Of a DNA stretch of 64,000 bases, positions 26,354 to 34,441 are shown one piece after another. Both the position numbers and the translations under genes were made by a program. How positions within the stretch are numbered: the first letter of the stretch is position 1; every line of letters starts with the position of its first letter. This DNA is from Roseburia_C sp900315735 (GTDB taxonomy: Bacteria > Bacillota > Clostridia > Lachnospirales > Lachnospiraceae): NCBI GenBank assembly GCA_052118425.1, contig JBQKHF010000011.1. One strand, 5' to 3'. The notes below the pieces were generated by a model, which ran no database searches, was not told the origin of the DNA, and was given only the letters and a program-made list of their open reading frames with translations.

Positions 26354-26770
26354 ATGGCAGGAAATACATTTTATTTAAAAATAATTGCAGCAAACCGGGT
26401 ATTCTATGCCGGCAGATGCCGTTCTCTGATTGTTCCGGAATATGACGGACAGAAAGAGATTTTAGCACACCATGAAGATATGGTCATTGCCATTGATGAG
26501 GGTGAAATGCGTTTTCAGCCGGAAGGTACTGCAAATTGGGAATATGCAGTAGTTGGCATGGGTTTTGTGGAAATCGTCAACAACCGTGTGACGCTTCTGG
26601 TAGAAACTGCAGAGCGTCCGGAAGAGATTGACGTTGCCCGTGCCAGAGAAGCAAAAGAACGTGCCGAGGAGCAGATGCGGCAGAAGCAGAGCATCCAGGA
26701 ATACTATCATTCCAGAGCATCCTTATCCCGTGCCCTGACCCGACTGAAGGCAACCAGCAAGTACCAGTAA
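26354..26770 (+). CDS. atpC: ATP synthase F1 subunit epsilon
   Basis: Regulatory rotor subunit, 138 aa: beta-sandwich N-terminal domain (FYLKIIAANRVFYAGRC, GQKEILAHHEDMVIAI) and helical C-terminal domain (VARAREAKERAEEQMRQ, RASLSRALTRLKA). Last gene of the operon, followed 100 bp later by a terminator. Confidence 0.92.
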   Translation: MAGNTFYLKIIAANRVFYAGRCRSLIVPEYDGQKEILAHHEDMVIAIDEGEMRFQPEGTANWEYAVVGMGFVEIVNNRVTLLVETAERPEEIDVARAREAKERAEEQMRQKQSIQEYYHSRASLSRALTRLKATSKYQ

Positions 26771-26872
26771 GCAACAGGAAAGTCGAGATATGCTGTGATA
26801 GTGTTATAAATGAAGATATAATATAGATAGAACCGGAAATAGAATTAGAACTAGAAATAAGATTATAGCAGG

Positions 26873-26920
26873 AAACCCGCAGATTATCTGTTTGAAAACA
26901 GGTGGTCTGCGGGTTTCTTG
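26873..26920 (+). terminator. Terminator of the atp operon
   Basis: Stem AAACCCGCAGA (26873-26883) with TCTGCGGGTTT (26906-26916), then a short pyrimidine tail. Confidence 0.75.
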
Positions 26921-26922
26921 AG

Positions 26923-26943
26923 CTGCCGGTGGCAGGTTCTATA
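26923..26943. repeat. Dispersed palindromic repeat, family R2
   Basis: CTGCCGGTGGCAGGTTCTAT (26923-26942) is identical to the sequence at 28075 and inversely similar to 59827-59851. CTGCC/GGCAG forms the hairpin. It sits directly behind the atp terminator. Confidence 0.65.
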
Positions 26944-26965
26944 TAGGTTTGACGAGTGCCAGTAG

Positions 26966-27030
26966 TGTTGTCGGATGTCTGTAGTGTTGCCGGATGTCTG
27001 TAGGTTTGCCGGCGTCTGTAAATTTGCCGG
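26966..27030. repeat. Degenerate 19-bp tandem repeat, about 3.5 units
   Basis: Units at 26966-26984 and 26985-27003 differ by one base (TGTTGTCGGATGTCTGTAG against TGTTGCCGG...). A more diverged third unit starts at 27004 and a partial fourth ends at 27030. There are no spacers, and the array ends at the 3' end of the convergent Xre gene. Confidence 0.6.
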
Positions 27031-27032
27031 TA

Positions 27033-27380
27033 TTATAAGGATTTATAGGCATCCGCATTAAGCAGCAACTGGTATAGTGCCTCCTGTTCTTTGTAGGTTT
27101 TCTTACAGAGAAAATGATAGCATTCTAATGGAATATCAGTGGCGGCATCAGAGGATTTTCCAATCTGTTCCACTAATTTTGAAATAGGAACATTTAAAGC
27201 TCCTGCAATCTTTTCGATACTTTCTAAAGTGGCATTTTTTTCGCCACGTTCCAACTGACCAATGTAGGTAGGATGACAACCTGATAATTCTGCAAGCTTT
27301 TCCTGGCTTAAATGAAGAGAAAGTCTGTAATTTCGAATTCTTTGTCCAACTGATTTTGCAATTTCGCTCATAGTAATCAT
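27033..27380 (-). CDS. Xre-family transcriptional regulator
   Basis: Small DNA-binding protein (115 aa). Residues about 10-65 form a Cro/CI helix-turn-helix (RIRNYRLSLHLSQEKLAELSGCHPTYIGQLERGEKNATLESIEKIAGALNV). The C-terminal 45 residues have no recognised domain. Divergent from a lipoprotein gene; three copies of ATACTATAA lie in the shared region and are candidate operators. An in-frame ATG at 27371 (MSEIAK) is an equally good start next to AAAAGGATGG. Confidence 0.82.
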   Translation of the reverse strand: MITMSEIAKSVGQRIRNYRLSLHLSQEKLAELSGCHPTYIGQLERGEKNATLESIEKIAGALNVPISKLVEQIGKSSDAATDIPLECYHFLCKKTYKEQEALYQLLLNADAYKSL

Positions 27381-27395
27381 CCATCCTTTTTAATC

Positions 27396-27499
27396 TATAC
27401 TATAAGCAATAAGTGACGTATTCCACAGACTATTGACACAATACAATAGAAAACATATACTATAAGTATTAAAACAAAAGTGAAATATATTTATAGTAT
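27396..27499. promoter_or_regulatory. Three copies of an ATACTATAA motif, possible operators for the Xre protein
   Basis: TATACTATAAG occurs at 27396-27406 and 27456-27466, and ATACTATAA in inverted orientation at 27491-27499. The middle copy overlaps the -10 box of the lipoprotein promoter, so a bound protein would block it. Operator function is inferred from position only. Confidence 0.5.
27433..27461 (+). promoter_or_regulatory. Sigma-A promoter of the lipoprotein gene
   Basis: TTGACA (27433-27438), 17-bp spacer, TATACT (27456-27461), 67 bp upstream of the ATG. Confidence 0.75.
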
Positions 27500-27528
27500 C
27501 TCACAAAAGAATAAGGGAGGAATTTAGA

Positions 27529-27981
27529 ATGGAATATCCAAAGAGAAAATGTATAAAATCAGTCATCATAACAGGCTTGGTCTTGGCAGTAAGTTTTGCT
27601 TTAGGCGGATGTGGAGAAAAGAGCGCGGCGGATGCCGAAACGGAAACTGCAGCTATAGCCGCAACTGAAACAGAATACACGATGCCAACGGAAAAAGAAG
27701 CAGCAGTAGCAGAAACAGAAGTGGCAACAGAGACAGAGGAAGAAACAGAGACAGAGGAGCCGGTGCTGTTTCGGATTCGGATTTCTTATGGGGATGGCGT
27801 AAATATTGGAGATTTACCAAGCAATAAGGAAGCAAATGAGATAATGTGGGTTGATAGGGGAACAGAATTTGATGTTTATTCTATTTATGAAAATGAGGAT
27901 GAAGGGCACTCATATTATGAGGTAAGGTATAATGGCAAGAAAGAATATGTGTGGGTGGAGGATGCAGAGATAATAGAGTAA
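27529..27981 (+). CDS. Small lipoprotein with acidic linker and SH3-like C-terminus
   Basis: 150-aa lipoprotein: signal ending SFALGGC (Cys28), then a low-complexity Glu/Thr/Ala linker (about 35-80, repeated TETE and ETEEE), then a beta-rich domain (about 82-150: FRIRISYGDGVNIGDL, GTEFDVYS, YYEVRYNGKKEYVWVED) resembling a bacterial SH3 domain. The GGGAGG site at 27514 supports the start. Probably displayed on the outer face of the membrane; wall binding is inferred from the fold alone. Confidence 0.7.
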   Translation: MEYPKRKCIKSVIITGLVLAVSFALGGCGEKSAADAETETAAIAATETEYTMPTEKEAAVAETEVATETEEETETEEPVLFRIRISYGDGVNIGDLPSNKEANEIMWVDRGTEFDVYSIYENEDEGHSYYEVRYNGKKEYVWVEDAEIIE

Positions 27982-28013
27982 AAGAAATAAATATTGCTGA
28001 TTTAGATACAAAT

Positions 28014-28052
28014 ACCGCCGGATAACAGATGTATAGTTATCTGGCGGTTTCA
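28014..28052 (+). terminator. Terminator after the lipoprotein gene
   Basis: Stem ACCGCCGGATAAC (28014-28026) with GTTATCTGGCGGT (28036-28048), one mismatch, followed by TTCAG. Confidence 0.65.
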
Positions 28053-28063
28053 GTTATCAAGTA

Positions 28064-28095
28064 TCCGTAAGAAACTGCCGGTGGCAGGTTCTATA
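28064..28095. repeat. Dispersed palindromic repeat, family R2
   Basis: TCCGTAAGAAACTGCC followed by GGTGGCAGGTTCTATA. It matches 26923-26943 directly over 21 bases and the reverse strand of 59827-59857, including the flanking ATCCGTAAGAA part. Confidence 0.65.
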
Positions 28096-28123
28096 GGTAT
28101 CAAATATTTATGTAATATAAAAG

Positions 28124-29020
28124 TTATTTCATGAGTGCAGTAACATCTTCTAAAGGAAGATTACAAAGTTCCGCTATTTCCTTCGTATCAAACTTTCCTG
28201 TTTTTAAAAGGCGAAGGGCAGTATCGGTAGAAGCCTGTTTCTGCCCAAGGGTAACACCCTGTTCAACACCGGCGTCAAATTCCGCTTTTCTCAGTTTTTT
28301 CTCTTCTTCAACTTTATCATATTCAAAAATACTCATAGCAATTACCTCCGCCTGATTCTTCCTAAGAAAATCTGCCAGAATATTTTCCTGAATGCATTCG
28401 GTGACAGCCTTTTGCACGGCATCATCCAAAGGCATCTGTTCTGCAAAGGAACGAACCTTTGCAACATAAATGGAATATTCCTTTAATATCTGGCAATGGG
28501 ACATTAACTCGGTGTTGTGTCCTGCGTTTACATTGAATGTAGTAACAATAAGTTCTAACGATGGATTGTCAGTTACATGATAAAAAGCATCTGACAAACG
28601 GCTGGTATAGCAGTCATCTATCGGCGTGCTTCCATTATAAAATACAATAAAATGGGGATTTGGAATTTTCTGTAGTGCAGAAGAATACAGGGATTTCTTA
28701 TCCACAAGCTTCTGGTATTCTGCTGCAATGTAAAATAAATCCCGAAGAGGAATGTTTGGATTTATCGTGGACTGGTGCTCGTATAGATAGAGATTCATAT
28801 CCAGAATAAAAGCCAGATCGTTCTTCATTCCCATGTAAATGGCATTTTCCAGGGTTACAATTTCGAGGGCACCGGAATCCGTGTAATGGCTGTTATTAAC
28901 TGCATTATAAAGGGATAATAACGCCTCTTTATCCGAAAATAACATCCGGAAAACAGTGTCCTTAAATTTGCGGTTCGCCACCGGTGTGCGTTTCGTTGTT
29001 TCATTTGCTTTTCCTGTCAT
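28124..29020 (-). CDS. Rpn/YhgA-like PD-(D/E)XK nuclease-fold protein
   Basis: Member of the Rpn family (recombination-promoting nuclease or putative transposase), 298 aa. N-terminal RKFKDTVFRMLFSDKEALLSLYNAVN and the nuclease core NDLAFILDMNLYLYEHQST with the E-x-Q of the PD-(D/E)XK site are characteristic, as is the C-terminal charged helix plus GVEQGVTLGQKQ. These proteins are usually multi-copy in Lachnospiraceae and are linked to recombination or phage-related phenotypes. ATG 29020 is chosen: AGGAGG is 8 nt upstream, unlike TTG 29026. Confidence 0.85.
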   Translation of the reverse strand: MTGKANETTKRTPVANRKFKDTVFRMLFSDKEALLSLYNAVNNSHYTDSGALEIVTLENAIYMGMKNDLAFILDMNLYLYEHQSTINPNIPLRDLFYIAAEYQKLVDKKSLYSSALQKIPNPHFIVFYNGSTPIDDCYTSRLSDAFYHVTDNPSLELIVTTFNVNAGHNTELMSHCQILKEYSIYVAKVRSFAEQMPLDDAVQKAVTECIQENILADFLRKNQAEVIAMSIFEYDKVEEEKKLRKAEFDAGVEQGVTLGQKQASTDTALRLLKTGKFDTKEIAELCNLPLEDVTALMK

Positions 29021-29301
29021 AGGCAAGTCCTCCTTGTGTGTGGCAGGAGGATAAGCAGCAATAGTAAATAAATATCATATCCAGTGGCAAAAGATTACCT
29101 GCTATCGAATAATGGCAGTTATTTCCATACTGTATCGCTCCTGCTTTTTAGTTAGATAGTGAATCAAAAGCATAGATAGATACAGAAATGCTGGGTTCTA
29201 TGCAGAACCGGATTTGAACTATAGAAAGTGCCATATAGATTGTATAATATATGCTTTTTCACATTTTAACATAGGAAGAGGGCAGGAGCAAGACGGAAAA
29301 A

Positions 29302-29901
29302 TTATTCCGCTTCTATTTCCGCCTTGATTTCATCTTCGGTTGCCGCCATTGCCTGTAAAGTCATGGTAAGCAGTTTCTCTAAATCCCAGCCAAGCTGAGC
29401 GGCACCGCGCTCGATGACTTCGCGGGAACATCCGGCAGCAAAGCCTTTGCTTTTATATTTCTTCTTTAAGGATTTTAATTCCATATCTTTCGTGCTCTTG
29501 GATGGACGCATCAGTGCAGCAGCCCAGATAAGACCGGTTAATTCGTCTGCAGCAAATAAGACCTTTTCCATTTCGTGAAGCGGTTCCACATCAATGGTTG
29601 TGCCACATTCTACGGTAATGCCGTAGCCGTGGGAGCAGACCGCATGAATAATGTCATCCGAAACGCCGCCATCCTTTAACAATTCCGGAGCCTTAAGACA
29701 ATGCTCGGCAGGATATAATTCGAAGTCGATATCGTGAAGCAGTCCCACGATACCCCAGTATTCAGCATCCTCACCATAGCCTAATTCATTGGCATACCAT
29801 TTCATAACAGCTTCAACCGTAAGCGCATGCTGAATATGAAAAGGGTCTTTGTTATATTTCTTCAGTAATGCAAAAGCATCATTTCTTGCAATGTGTTCCA
29901 T
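29302..29901 (-). CDS. HD-domain hydrolase
   Basis: 199-aa cytoplasmic protein with the HD metal motif: His in FHIQHALTVEAVMKWYA, His-Asp in GLLHDIDFE, later HAVCSHG and a distal Asp in FAADELTGLIWA. This is the layout of small HD phosphohydrolases annotated as HDIG-type. Likely a nucleotide or phosphoester hydrolase; substrate unknown. Between it and the Rpn gene (29021-29301) I see only a short hairpin (GGGTTCTATGCAGAACC) and no gene. Confidence 0.8.
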   Translation of the reverse strand: MEHIARNDAFALLKKYNKDPFHIQHALTVEAVMKWYANELGYGEDAEYWGIVGLLHDIDFELYPAEHCLKAPELLKDGGVSDDIIHAVCSHGYGITVECGTTIDVEPLHEMEKVLFAADELTGLIWAAALMRPSKSTKDMELKSLKKKYKSKGFAAGCSREVIERGAAQLGWDLEKLLTMTLQAMAATEDEIKAEIEAE

Positions 29902-29972
29902 TTTTTCGATCTTCTTTCTTTTGGCAGTTCAGTAAAATACTTCAGTAAAAATATACACCGGATAAAATAAAT

Positions 29973-30766
29973 GTGCAAATCAAATTTGTGTGGAAAAAGG
30001 GCATTTTTTTGCATATAGCATCATTATCGAAAGAACTGCTACAGGGATTGTTAAGAGGAAAGCTTGGTTTCAACGGAATGATTACTACAGATGCCACCAA
30101 TATGGTAGGCTTTGGTTGTGCCGGAAGACGTAAAGAGCTGCTTCCGAAATTCATCAATGCAGGCTGTGACATGCTTTTATTTACGAAGAATCTGAAAGAG
30201 GATTACGAGACTGTTTTAGAGGCAGTTAAGAGTGGCATAATTTCAGAAGAACGTCTGAATGAGGCGGTTACTTATATTTTGGCAACAAAAGCATCTTTGA
30301 AGCTGCATGAGAAACAGAAATCGCATACTCTGATTCCGGATGAGTCCGCCCTTGATATTTTGCGTTGTAAGAAGCATATTGACATGGCATATCAGGTATC
30401 CGATAAAGCAATTACACTGGTAAAGGATGAGCAGAATCTTCTGCCACTTTCTAAGGATAAATATAAGAAGGTACTGACCATCGTATTAGGAGATGCCATC
30501 AGTGCCAGCGGAAAACCGGCAGTGGGAGACCACCAATCGGATATGATGCACCATGGTTTGTCCATGAGATTCCGACCATGTTTATCTCCATTGCAAATCC
30601 GTATCATATGCAGGATGTGCCGATGATAGAGACCTTTATCAATGCATATACAGCCAATGAATTTAACGTTGAAATGCTGGTAAAGAAATTAAATGGCGAG
30701 TCATCCTTTAAGGGAAAGAATCTGGTAGACCCGTTCTGCTATCAGAGACAGACAAGAACCATATAA
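29973..30766 (+). pseudogene. nagZ: Decayed family-3 glycoside hydrolase (beta-N-acetylhexosaminidase type)
   Basis: Remnant of a NagZ-like enzyme that releases GlcNAc from peptidoglycan fragments or glycans. Only the last part of the catalytic domain remains (SLSKELLQGLLRGKLGFNGMITTDATNMVGF), without the front half. The C-terminal domain follows (DKAITLVKDEQNLLPLSK) and then breaks near 30530: the first frame ends in unrelated residues, while another frame carries on with YDAPWFVHEIPTMFISIANP and KLNGESSFKGKNLVDPFC. An internal deletion of roughly 100 codons plus frameshift explains the join. No ribosome site and no proper start are present. Confidence 0.8.
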
Positions 30767-30790
30767 AAGTACAGGAATAAGAGGAAAAAG

Positions 30791-30892
30791 ATGAAAGCCT
30801 TGACATTATACTGGAACGATATGAAGGAAAGGCACCTTGAAGAGAACCAAAAAGAAATCCTTTTACTGGTACAAAAAAGTAATCGAAAGTAA
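30791..30892 (+). CDS. Possible 33-residue ORF, unknown
   Basis: ATG with AGAGGAAAAAG just upstream encodes a charged helical peptide (MKALTLYWNDMKERHLEEN and on). It may be a real small gene or another remnant next to the decayed hydrolase. No family recognised. Confidence 0.3.
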   Translation: MKALTLYWNDMKERHLEENQKEILLLVQKSNRK

Positions 30893-30979
30893 CGGAGAAA
30901 TTCTAAGATAAACGGCTGTTATTATCTTAAAAAATATTGCATATTTATGAAAAAATAGGAAAAAAGTAAAAAAAACCCC

Positions 30980-31008
30980 TTGTTCTATCGGAAAACCTGT
31001 TTTATAAT
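30980..31008 (+). promoter_or_regulatory. Sigma-A promoter of the P-loop kinase gene
   Basis: TTGTTC (30980-30985), 17-bp spacer, TATAAT (31003-31008), 41 bp before the ATG. Confidence 0.75.
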
Positions 31009-31049
31009 AGAGGGAAAAATGAACAGGCAATACGGAGGAAGAAGTAGAA

Positions 31050-31652
31050 ATGAGCAAGAAACTGATTATCGTAACATCACCGCCAGCTTGCGGGAAAACA
31101 TATATTTCAAAAGAACTGGCAAAGAGATTAAATCATATTGTATATCTGGATAAGGATACTTTAATTACATTATCCAAACAGATTTTTGTAGTGGCTGGAC
31201 AGCCATATAATAGAAGCAGTGATTTCTTTGAGAAGAACATTCGTGATTATGAATATGAATGTGTCGTAAATTTGGCACTGGAGGCATTGGAGTATGAAGA
31301 TCTGGTTCTTATCAATGCACCATTTACAAGAGAAATCCGTGATATGGAATATATCAAAGGTCTGAAAGCCCAGCTGGCAAAGAAAGATGCTACATTAGTA
31401 ACAATCTGGGTACAGACAGATCCGGAAATCGTTCATGAGAGAATGATTACCAGAGCATCTGACCGTGATGATTGGAAGTTAGAGCACTGGGATGAATATA
31501 TTGCATCCTGTAACTTTGAGATTCCGGAAGATCTGCATGATCCGAATGTAAAAGATGATTTACTGATTTTCAATAACAACAATGATGAAGAGTTTGAAAA
31601 GTCCATGAAAGAGATTACTGGAATCTTAAATGAGACTATCAATCAGGACTAA
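31050..31652 (+). CDS. P-loop kinase-like ATPase (AAA_33/zeta-like)
   Basis: 200-aa cytoplasmic protein. The Walker A motif is SPPACGKT (about residues 10-17), followed by an acidic patch in VYLDKDTLI and a Walker-B-like hydrophobic strand LVLINAPF; LVTIWVQTDPEIVHERMITRASDRD forms the lid with conserved Arg residues. This is the fold of zeta-toxin and small-molecule kinases. No antitoxin-like partner gene is adjacent, so a metabolic or nucleotide-kinase role seems more likely than a toxin. It has its own promoter and terminator. Confidence 0.75.
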   Translation: MSKKLIIVTSPPACGKTYISKELAKRLNHIVYLDKDTLITLSKQIFVVAGQPYNRSSDFFEKNIRDYEYECVVNLALEALEYEDLVLINAPFTREIRDMEYIKGLKAQLAKKDATLVTIWVQTDPEIVHERMITRASDRDDWKLEHWDEYIASCNFEIPEDLHDPNVKDDLLIFNNNNDEEFEKSMKEITGILNETINQD

Positions 31653-31673
31653 TTACATAGTTTAAAAGTGGAA

Positions 31674-31729
31674 CCCCGGGCAAAATGCTTCTTATGGGAA
31701 GAGGAGCATTTTGCCCGGGGATTTTTTTC
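31674..31729 (+). terminator. Very strong terminator after the P-loop kinase gene
   Basis: Perfect 16-bp stem CCCCGGGCAAAATGCT (31674-31689) with its complement at 31705-31720, followed by ATTTTTTTCT. Confidence 0.85.
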
Positions 31730-31850
31730 TTTACAGGAAATTGCTTTCCTGTAAAGTAAAAAATGCTCCGCGAGGATGCGCACTGCGGCGTATAAGGTAG
31801 ATGTCGCAAGCGACCGCCGCAGGCGCGAAAATGTGCCAAGGCACATTCTT
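31729..31850. repeat. Hairpin cluster in intergenic DNA
   Basis: A perfect 12-bp hairpin, CTTTACAGGAAA (31729-31740) with TTTCCTGTAAAG (31745-31756), is followed by a GC-rich stretch unlike the local composition (31765-31828). It ends with AATGTGCC/GGCACATT (31830-31847) and a T-run. Looks like a compound intergenic repeat; no coding sequence is convincing here. Confidence 0.5.
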
Positions 31851-31900
31851 TTTTATAACAGAATGTGGAGAACTTTTTGTATTTGTGCTATGATGTGGAT

Positions 31901-32593
31901 ATGTGGAGCATATATGGAATGGATATCCGGCTGTTAAAAGAGCATCCGGAATTTAAAGAACAAATAAAATTGCTTCCCACACGTTGGGAGAAGGTAAATA
32001 AAATAAAAAAAGAAGAGGACAGACTGCGGAGTATTGCTGCAGGCATCCTGCTTTCCTATGGATTAAGGAAAAATGGTATAGATTTAGATGCCTGCCGGCT
32101 TGTAGCGGGAGTGCATGGCAAGCCGCAGGTGGCAGGCTGCGAAGGATTGCATTTTAATCTGTCTCACACGGGAAACTATGCAGTAGCTGTGTTTTCGGAT
32201 GCACCGGTTGGAATTGATATCGAGCACCGGAGAACGCTCAAGCAGTCTCTTTTAGACAAGTGCTGCATAGAGGATGAGCAGGCGTGGATAAAGGGACAGC
32301 CGGATAAGGAAATGGCATTTGTACGTCTCTGGACAGCAAAGGAAAGCTATGTGAAATGGAGTGGCGAAGGAATTACCTTTCCATTGGAGAACATCGCAGT
32401 TCAACGGAAAGAGGATGACATCGCATCTTATCCGAAGAAAGATGGCATAGCACTTTACCGGGAAGGCATCCTGCAGCCGGTAAGCTTCATAGAGTATGAT
32501 GAGATACCGGATTACCATATCTGCGTGTGCACGGAGTCTGAGAAAGAAAATGCAGCAGAAATCTTGTGGTTACAAGAGGATAGCTTCTCATGA
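31901..32593 (+). CDS. 4'-phosphopantetheinyl transferase, Sfp type
   Basis: Transfers phosphopantetheine from CoA to a carrier protein. Family motifs are clear: HFNLSHTGNYAVAVF, VGIDIEHRR (metal Asp/Glu) and FVRLWTAKESYVKWSGEG. About 230 aa, the size of Sfp-class enzymes rather than AcpS. The start is uncertain: the frame extends to GTG 31865, but a -10-like TATGAT at 31889-31894 points to ATG 31901 or 31919, neither with a strong ribosome site. No polyketide or peptide synthetase is in the window, so its carrier partner is unlinked. Confidence 0.8.
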   Translation: MWSIYGMDIRLLKEHPEFKEQIKLLPTRWEKVNKIKKEEDRLRSIAAGILLSYGLRKNGIDLDACRLVAGVHGKPQVAGCEGLHFNLSHTGNYAVAVFSDAPVGIDIEHRRTLKQSLLDKCCIEDEQAWIKGQPDKEMAFVRLWTAKESYVKWSGEGITFPLENIAVQRKEDDIASYPKKDGIALYREGILQPVSFIEYDEIPDYHICVCTESEKENAAEILWLQEDSFS

Positions 32594-32669
32594 GCAGCGT
32601 CAGCGGATGATTCACATTTGCTGCCTGCTAATTATGTAGCGGGGAAAGTGACAGAAAGGCAGAAGAAGG

Positions 32670-33332
32670 ATGAAAAAATATAACACTGTTATCTTTGACT
32701 TGGATGGAACCTTATTAAATACATTAAAGGATTTGACTGATGCAACCAATTATGCACTGGAAAAATACGGACAGCCACAGCACAGTATGGAGGATGTCCG
32801 GAAATTTGTCGGAAATGGCATCCGCAAACTGATTGAGCGTGCGTTAGAGGGCGGAGAGAAAAATCCTTTATTTGAGGATGTATTTGCAGCTTTTAAAGAA
32901 TATTATGGTGAGCATTGTAACGATACCACCTGTCTTTACCCTGGTGTGGAAGAGATGATTATTTCCCTAAAGGAGCAGGGATATCGGCTGGCAATTGTTT
33001 CGAATAAAGCAGATTTTGCAGTAAAGGAATTACAGCAGATTTATTTTAAGGGAAAAATTGAAGTTGCCATTGGAGAAAAAGAGGGCATTCGTAAGAAACC
33101 GGCACCTGACACTGTTATGCAGGCGTTAAAGGAGCTCGGAAGCAGCAGTGAAGAGGCAGTCTATGTAGGTGATTCTGACGTGGATATTGCAACAGCAGCG
33201 AATTCTAAAATGCCATGCATCAGCGTAACCTGGGGATTTAGGGATGTGCCATTTTTAAAGGAGCATGGAGCAACACATCTTGCAGAGAATGCAAAGGAGT
33301 TTTGTGCAATTTTAGAAGAATTAAATGCGTAA
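32670..33332 (+). CDS. gph: HAD-family phosphoglycolate phosphatase-like hydrolase
   Basis: 220-aa HAD hydrolase. Motif I DLDGTLLNT with nucleophile Asp, cap domain (residues about 20-85), motif II VSNKAD, motif III Lys in GIRKKPAPDTVMQAL and motif IV YVGDSDVDIATAANS. This combination is typical of Gph and close relatives; the physiological substrate could also be another small phosphate ester. AGAAGAAGG precedes the ATG. Followed after 15 bp by a regulator gene. Confidence 0.85.
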   Translation: MKKYNTVIFDLDGTLLNTLKDLTDATNYALEKYGQPQHSMEDVRKFVGNGIRKLIERALEGGEKNPLFEDVFAAFKEYYGEHCNDTTCLYPGVEEMIISLKEQGYRLAIVSNKADFAVKELQQIYFKGKIEVAIGEKEGIRKKPAPDTVMQALKELGSSSEEAVYVGDSDVDIATAANSKMPCISVTWGFRDVPFLKEHGATHLAENAKEFCAILEELNA

Positions 33333-33347
33333 AAAGGAGAGCGGCAA

Positions 33348-34232
33348 ATGGAAATTATCCGACAGATGCAGGAGCGGGAGGACTTTACCGAACGGGAAAG
33401 AAATATTCGTGATTATCTGATGGAACATCCGGAGTCTATCATTTCCATGACAGCGAAGCAGTTAGGGGAAGTTTCTTATAGCAGTACTGCTGCCGTAAGT
33501 CGTTTTTGCCGGAAAATCGGCTGTCAGGATTATGGAGAATTCCGGCTGCGTTTCTTAAGTGAATTGCAGAGTACGGAAGAAGGACAGGAGACGTCTGCAG
33601 AGCATTTTGTGATACAGCAGCAGGAAAATGTCATGACCATTATGAATAAGATTGCGGATATTGACACCCTTGCCGTTGAAAAGACAAAGCGTCTTCTTAC
33701 GATTGATCAGCTGGCGCGGGTTGGAAAAATGGTGCATGAAGCCAAGTACATTGATTTCTATGCCTTTGACATGAATATACATCTGGCACGGTACGGCTGC
33801 AGCCAGTTCTTCCATTGTGATAAGGTGGCAAATACTTACACGGAAGATAATATACAGAAGATGATGGCACTGCAGAATAATGAGAATCATTTATCCATCA
33901 TGATCAGTCATACCGGAAATAATAAGAAGCTGGTGGAACTGGTAAAGGATTTGCATCGGGCGAAAGCAAAAACCATTCTGATTACATCCCAGGGCAAAAG
34001 CCGGATGAAAGCATATGTGGATGAGGTTCTGCTGACACCAAGAACACTGACAGAGTGTGGCAGTATTCGGATGGAAGGGATGTGGACAGCGGCATTTTCC
34101 GCAGCAACAAAATACCTTCTGGATGTTATGTTTGCCATGGAATTTTCCGCCGGTTATGATGAAAATATGAAAATGAGCCGCCAGTATTATGAGATTGGCG
34201 CAAAGAGTCTGTGTTATACAGAAAAATCATAG
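33348..34232 (+). CDS. MurR/RpiR-family transcriptional regulator
   Basis: 294 aa. N-terminal helix-turn-helix of the RpiR type (ERERNIRDYLMEHPESIISMTAKQLGEVSYSSTAAVSRFCRKIGCQDYGEF, about 14-70) and a C-terminal SIS sugar-phosphate-binding domain (about 120-270, with IMISHTGNNKKLVELVKDLHRAKAKTILITS). Members regulate sugar-phosphate or amino-sugar genes in response to a phosphosugar. It lies 15 bp after the phosphatase gene, so both are probably cotranscribed. Target genes are not evident nearby. Confidence 0.85.
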   Translation: MEIIRQMQEREDFTERERNIRDYLMEHPESIISMTAKQLGEVSYSSTAAVSRFCRKIGCQDYGEFRLRFLSELQSTEEGQETSAEHFVIQQQENVMTIMNKIADIDTLAVEKTKRLLTIDQLARVGKMVHEAKYIDFYAFDMNIHLARYGCSQFFHCDKVANTYTEDNIQKMMALQNNENHLSIMISHTGNNKKLVELVKDLHRAKAKTILITSQGKSRMKAYVDEVLLTPRTLTECGSIRMEGMWTAAFSAATKYLLDVMFAMEFSAGYDENMKMSRQYYEIGAKSLCYTEKS

Positions 34233-34329
34233 CAATAAAATGAAACAAAATTTCAAGATTTCATTCAAAAGAGCCGATTCTTTTGAAACAATCATTCAAA
34301 ATCCGTCACACTTGTTGCAGAGAGCAGAA

Positions 34330-34420
34330 AACATGCTATTCTTGGGCTGTAAGGAAGACATCGCCATATGTCCCTTGCATTTATAGCATGTTGGAGCTCG
34401 GAATTTATTTTCCGGGCTCC
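34330..34420 (+). ncRNA. Structured leader of unknown class before a 38-residue ORF
   Basis: AACATGCTA (34330-34338) pairs with TAGCATGTT (34384-34392), enclosing an inner GACAT/ATGTC hairpin. It is followed at once by a second hairpin, GGAGCTCGGAA with TTCCGGGCTCC (34393-34420). An AAAAGGAG site lies 6 nt later. I do not recognise a named riboswitch. Confidence 0.45.
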
Positions 34421-34441
34421 GTTTCAAAAGGAGTGATGGAT

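Noticed and set aside
26966..27030. Possible CRISPR array
   Set aside because: Units are contiguous 19-mers without unique spacers, and no cas genes are present.
31050..31652. Zeta-type toxin of a toxin-antitoxin pair
   Set aside because: The P-loop fold fits, but no small antitoxin gene is adjacent and the gene has its own promoter and terminator.
34189..34386. 65-residue ORF across the end of the RpiR gene
   Set aside because: It overlaps the RpiR 3' end and the structured leader and has no ribosome site.
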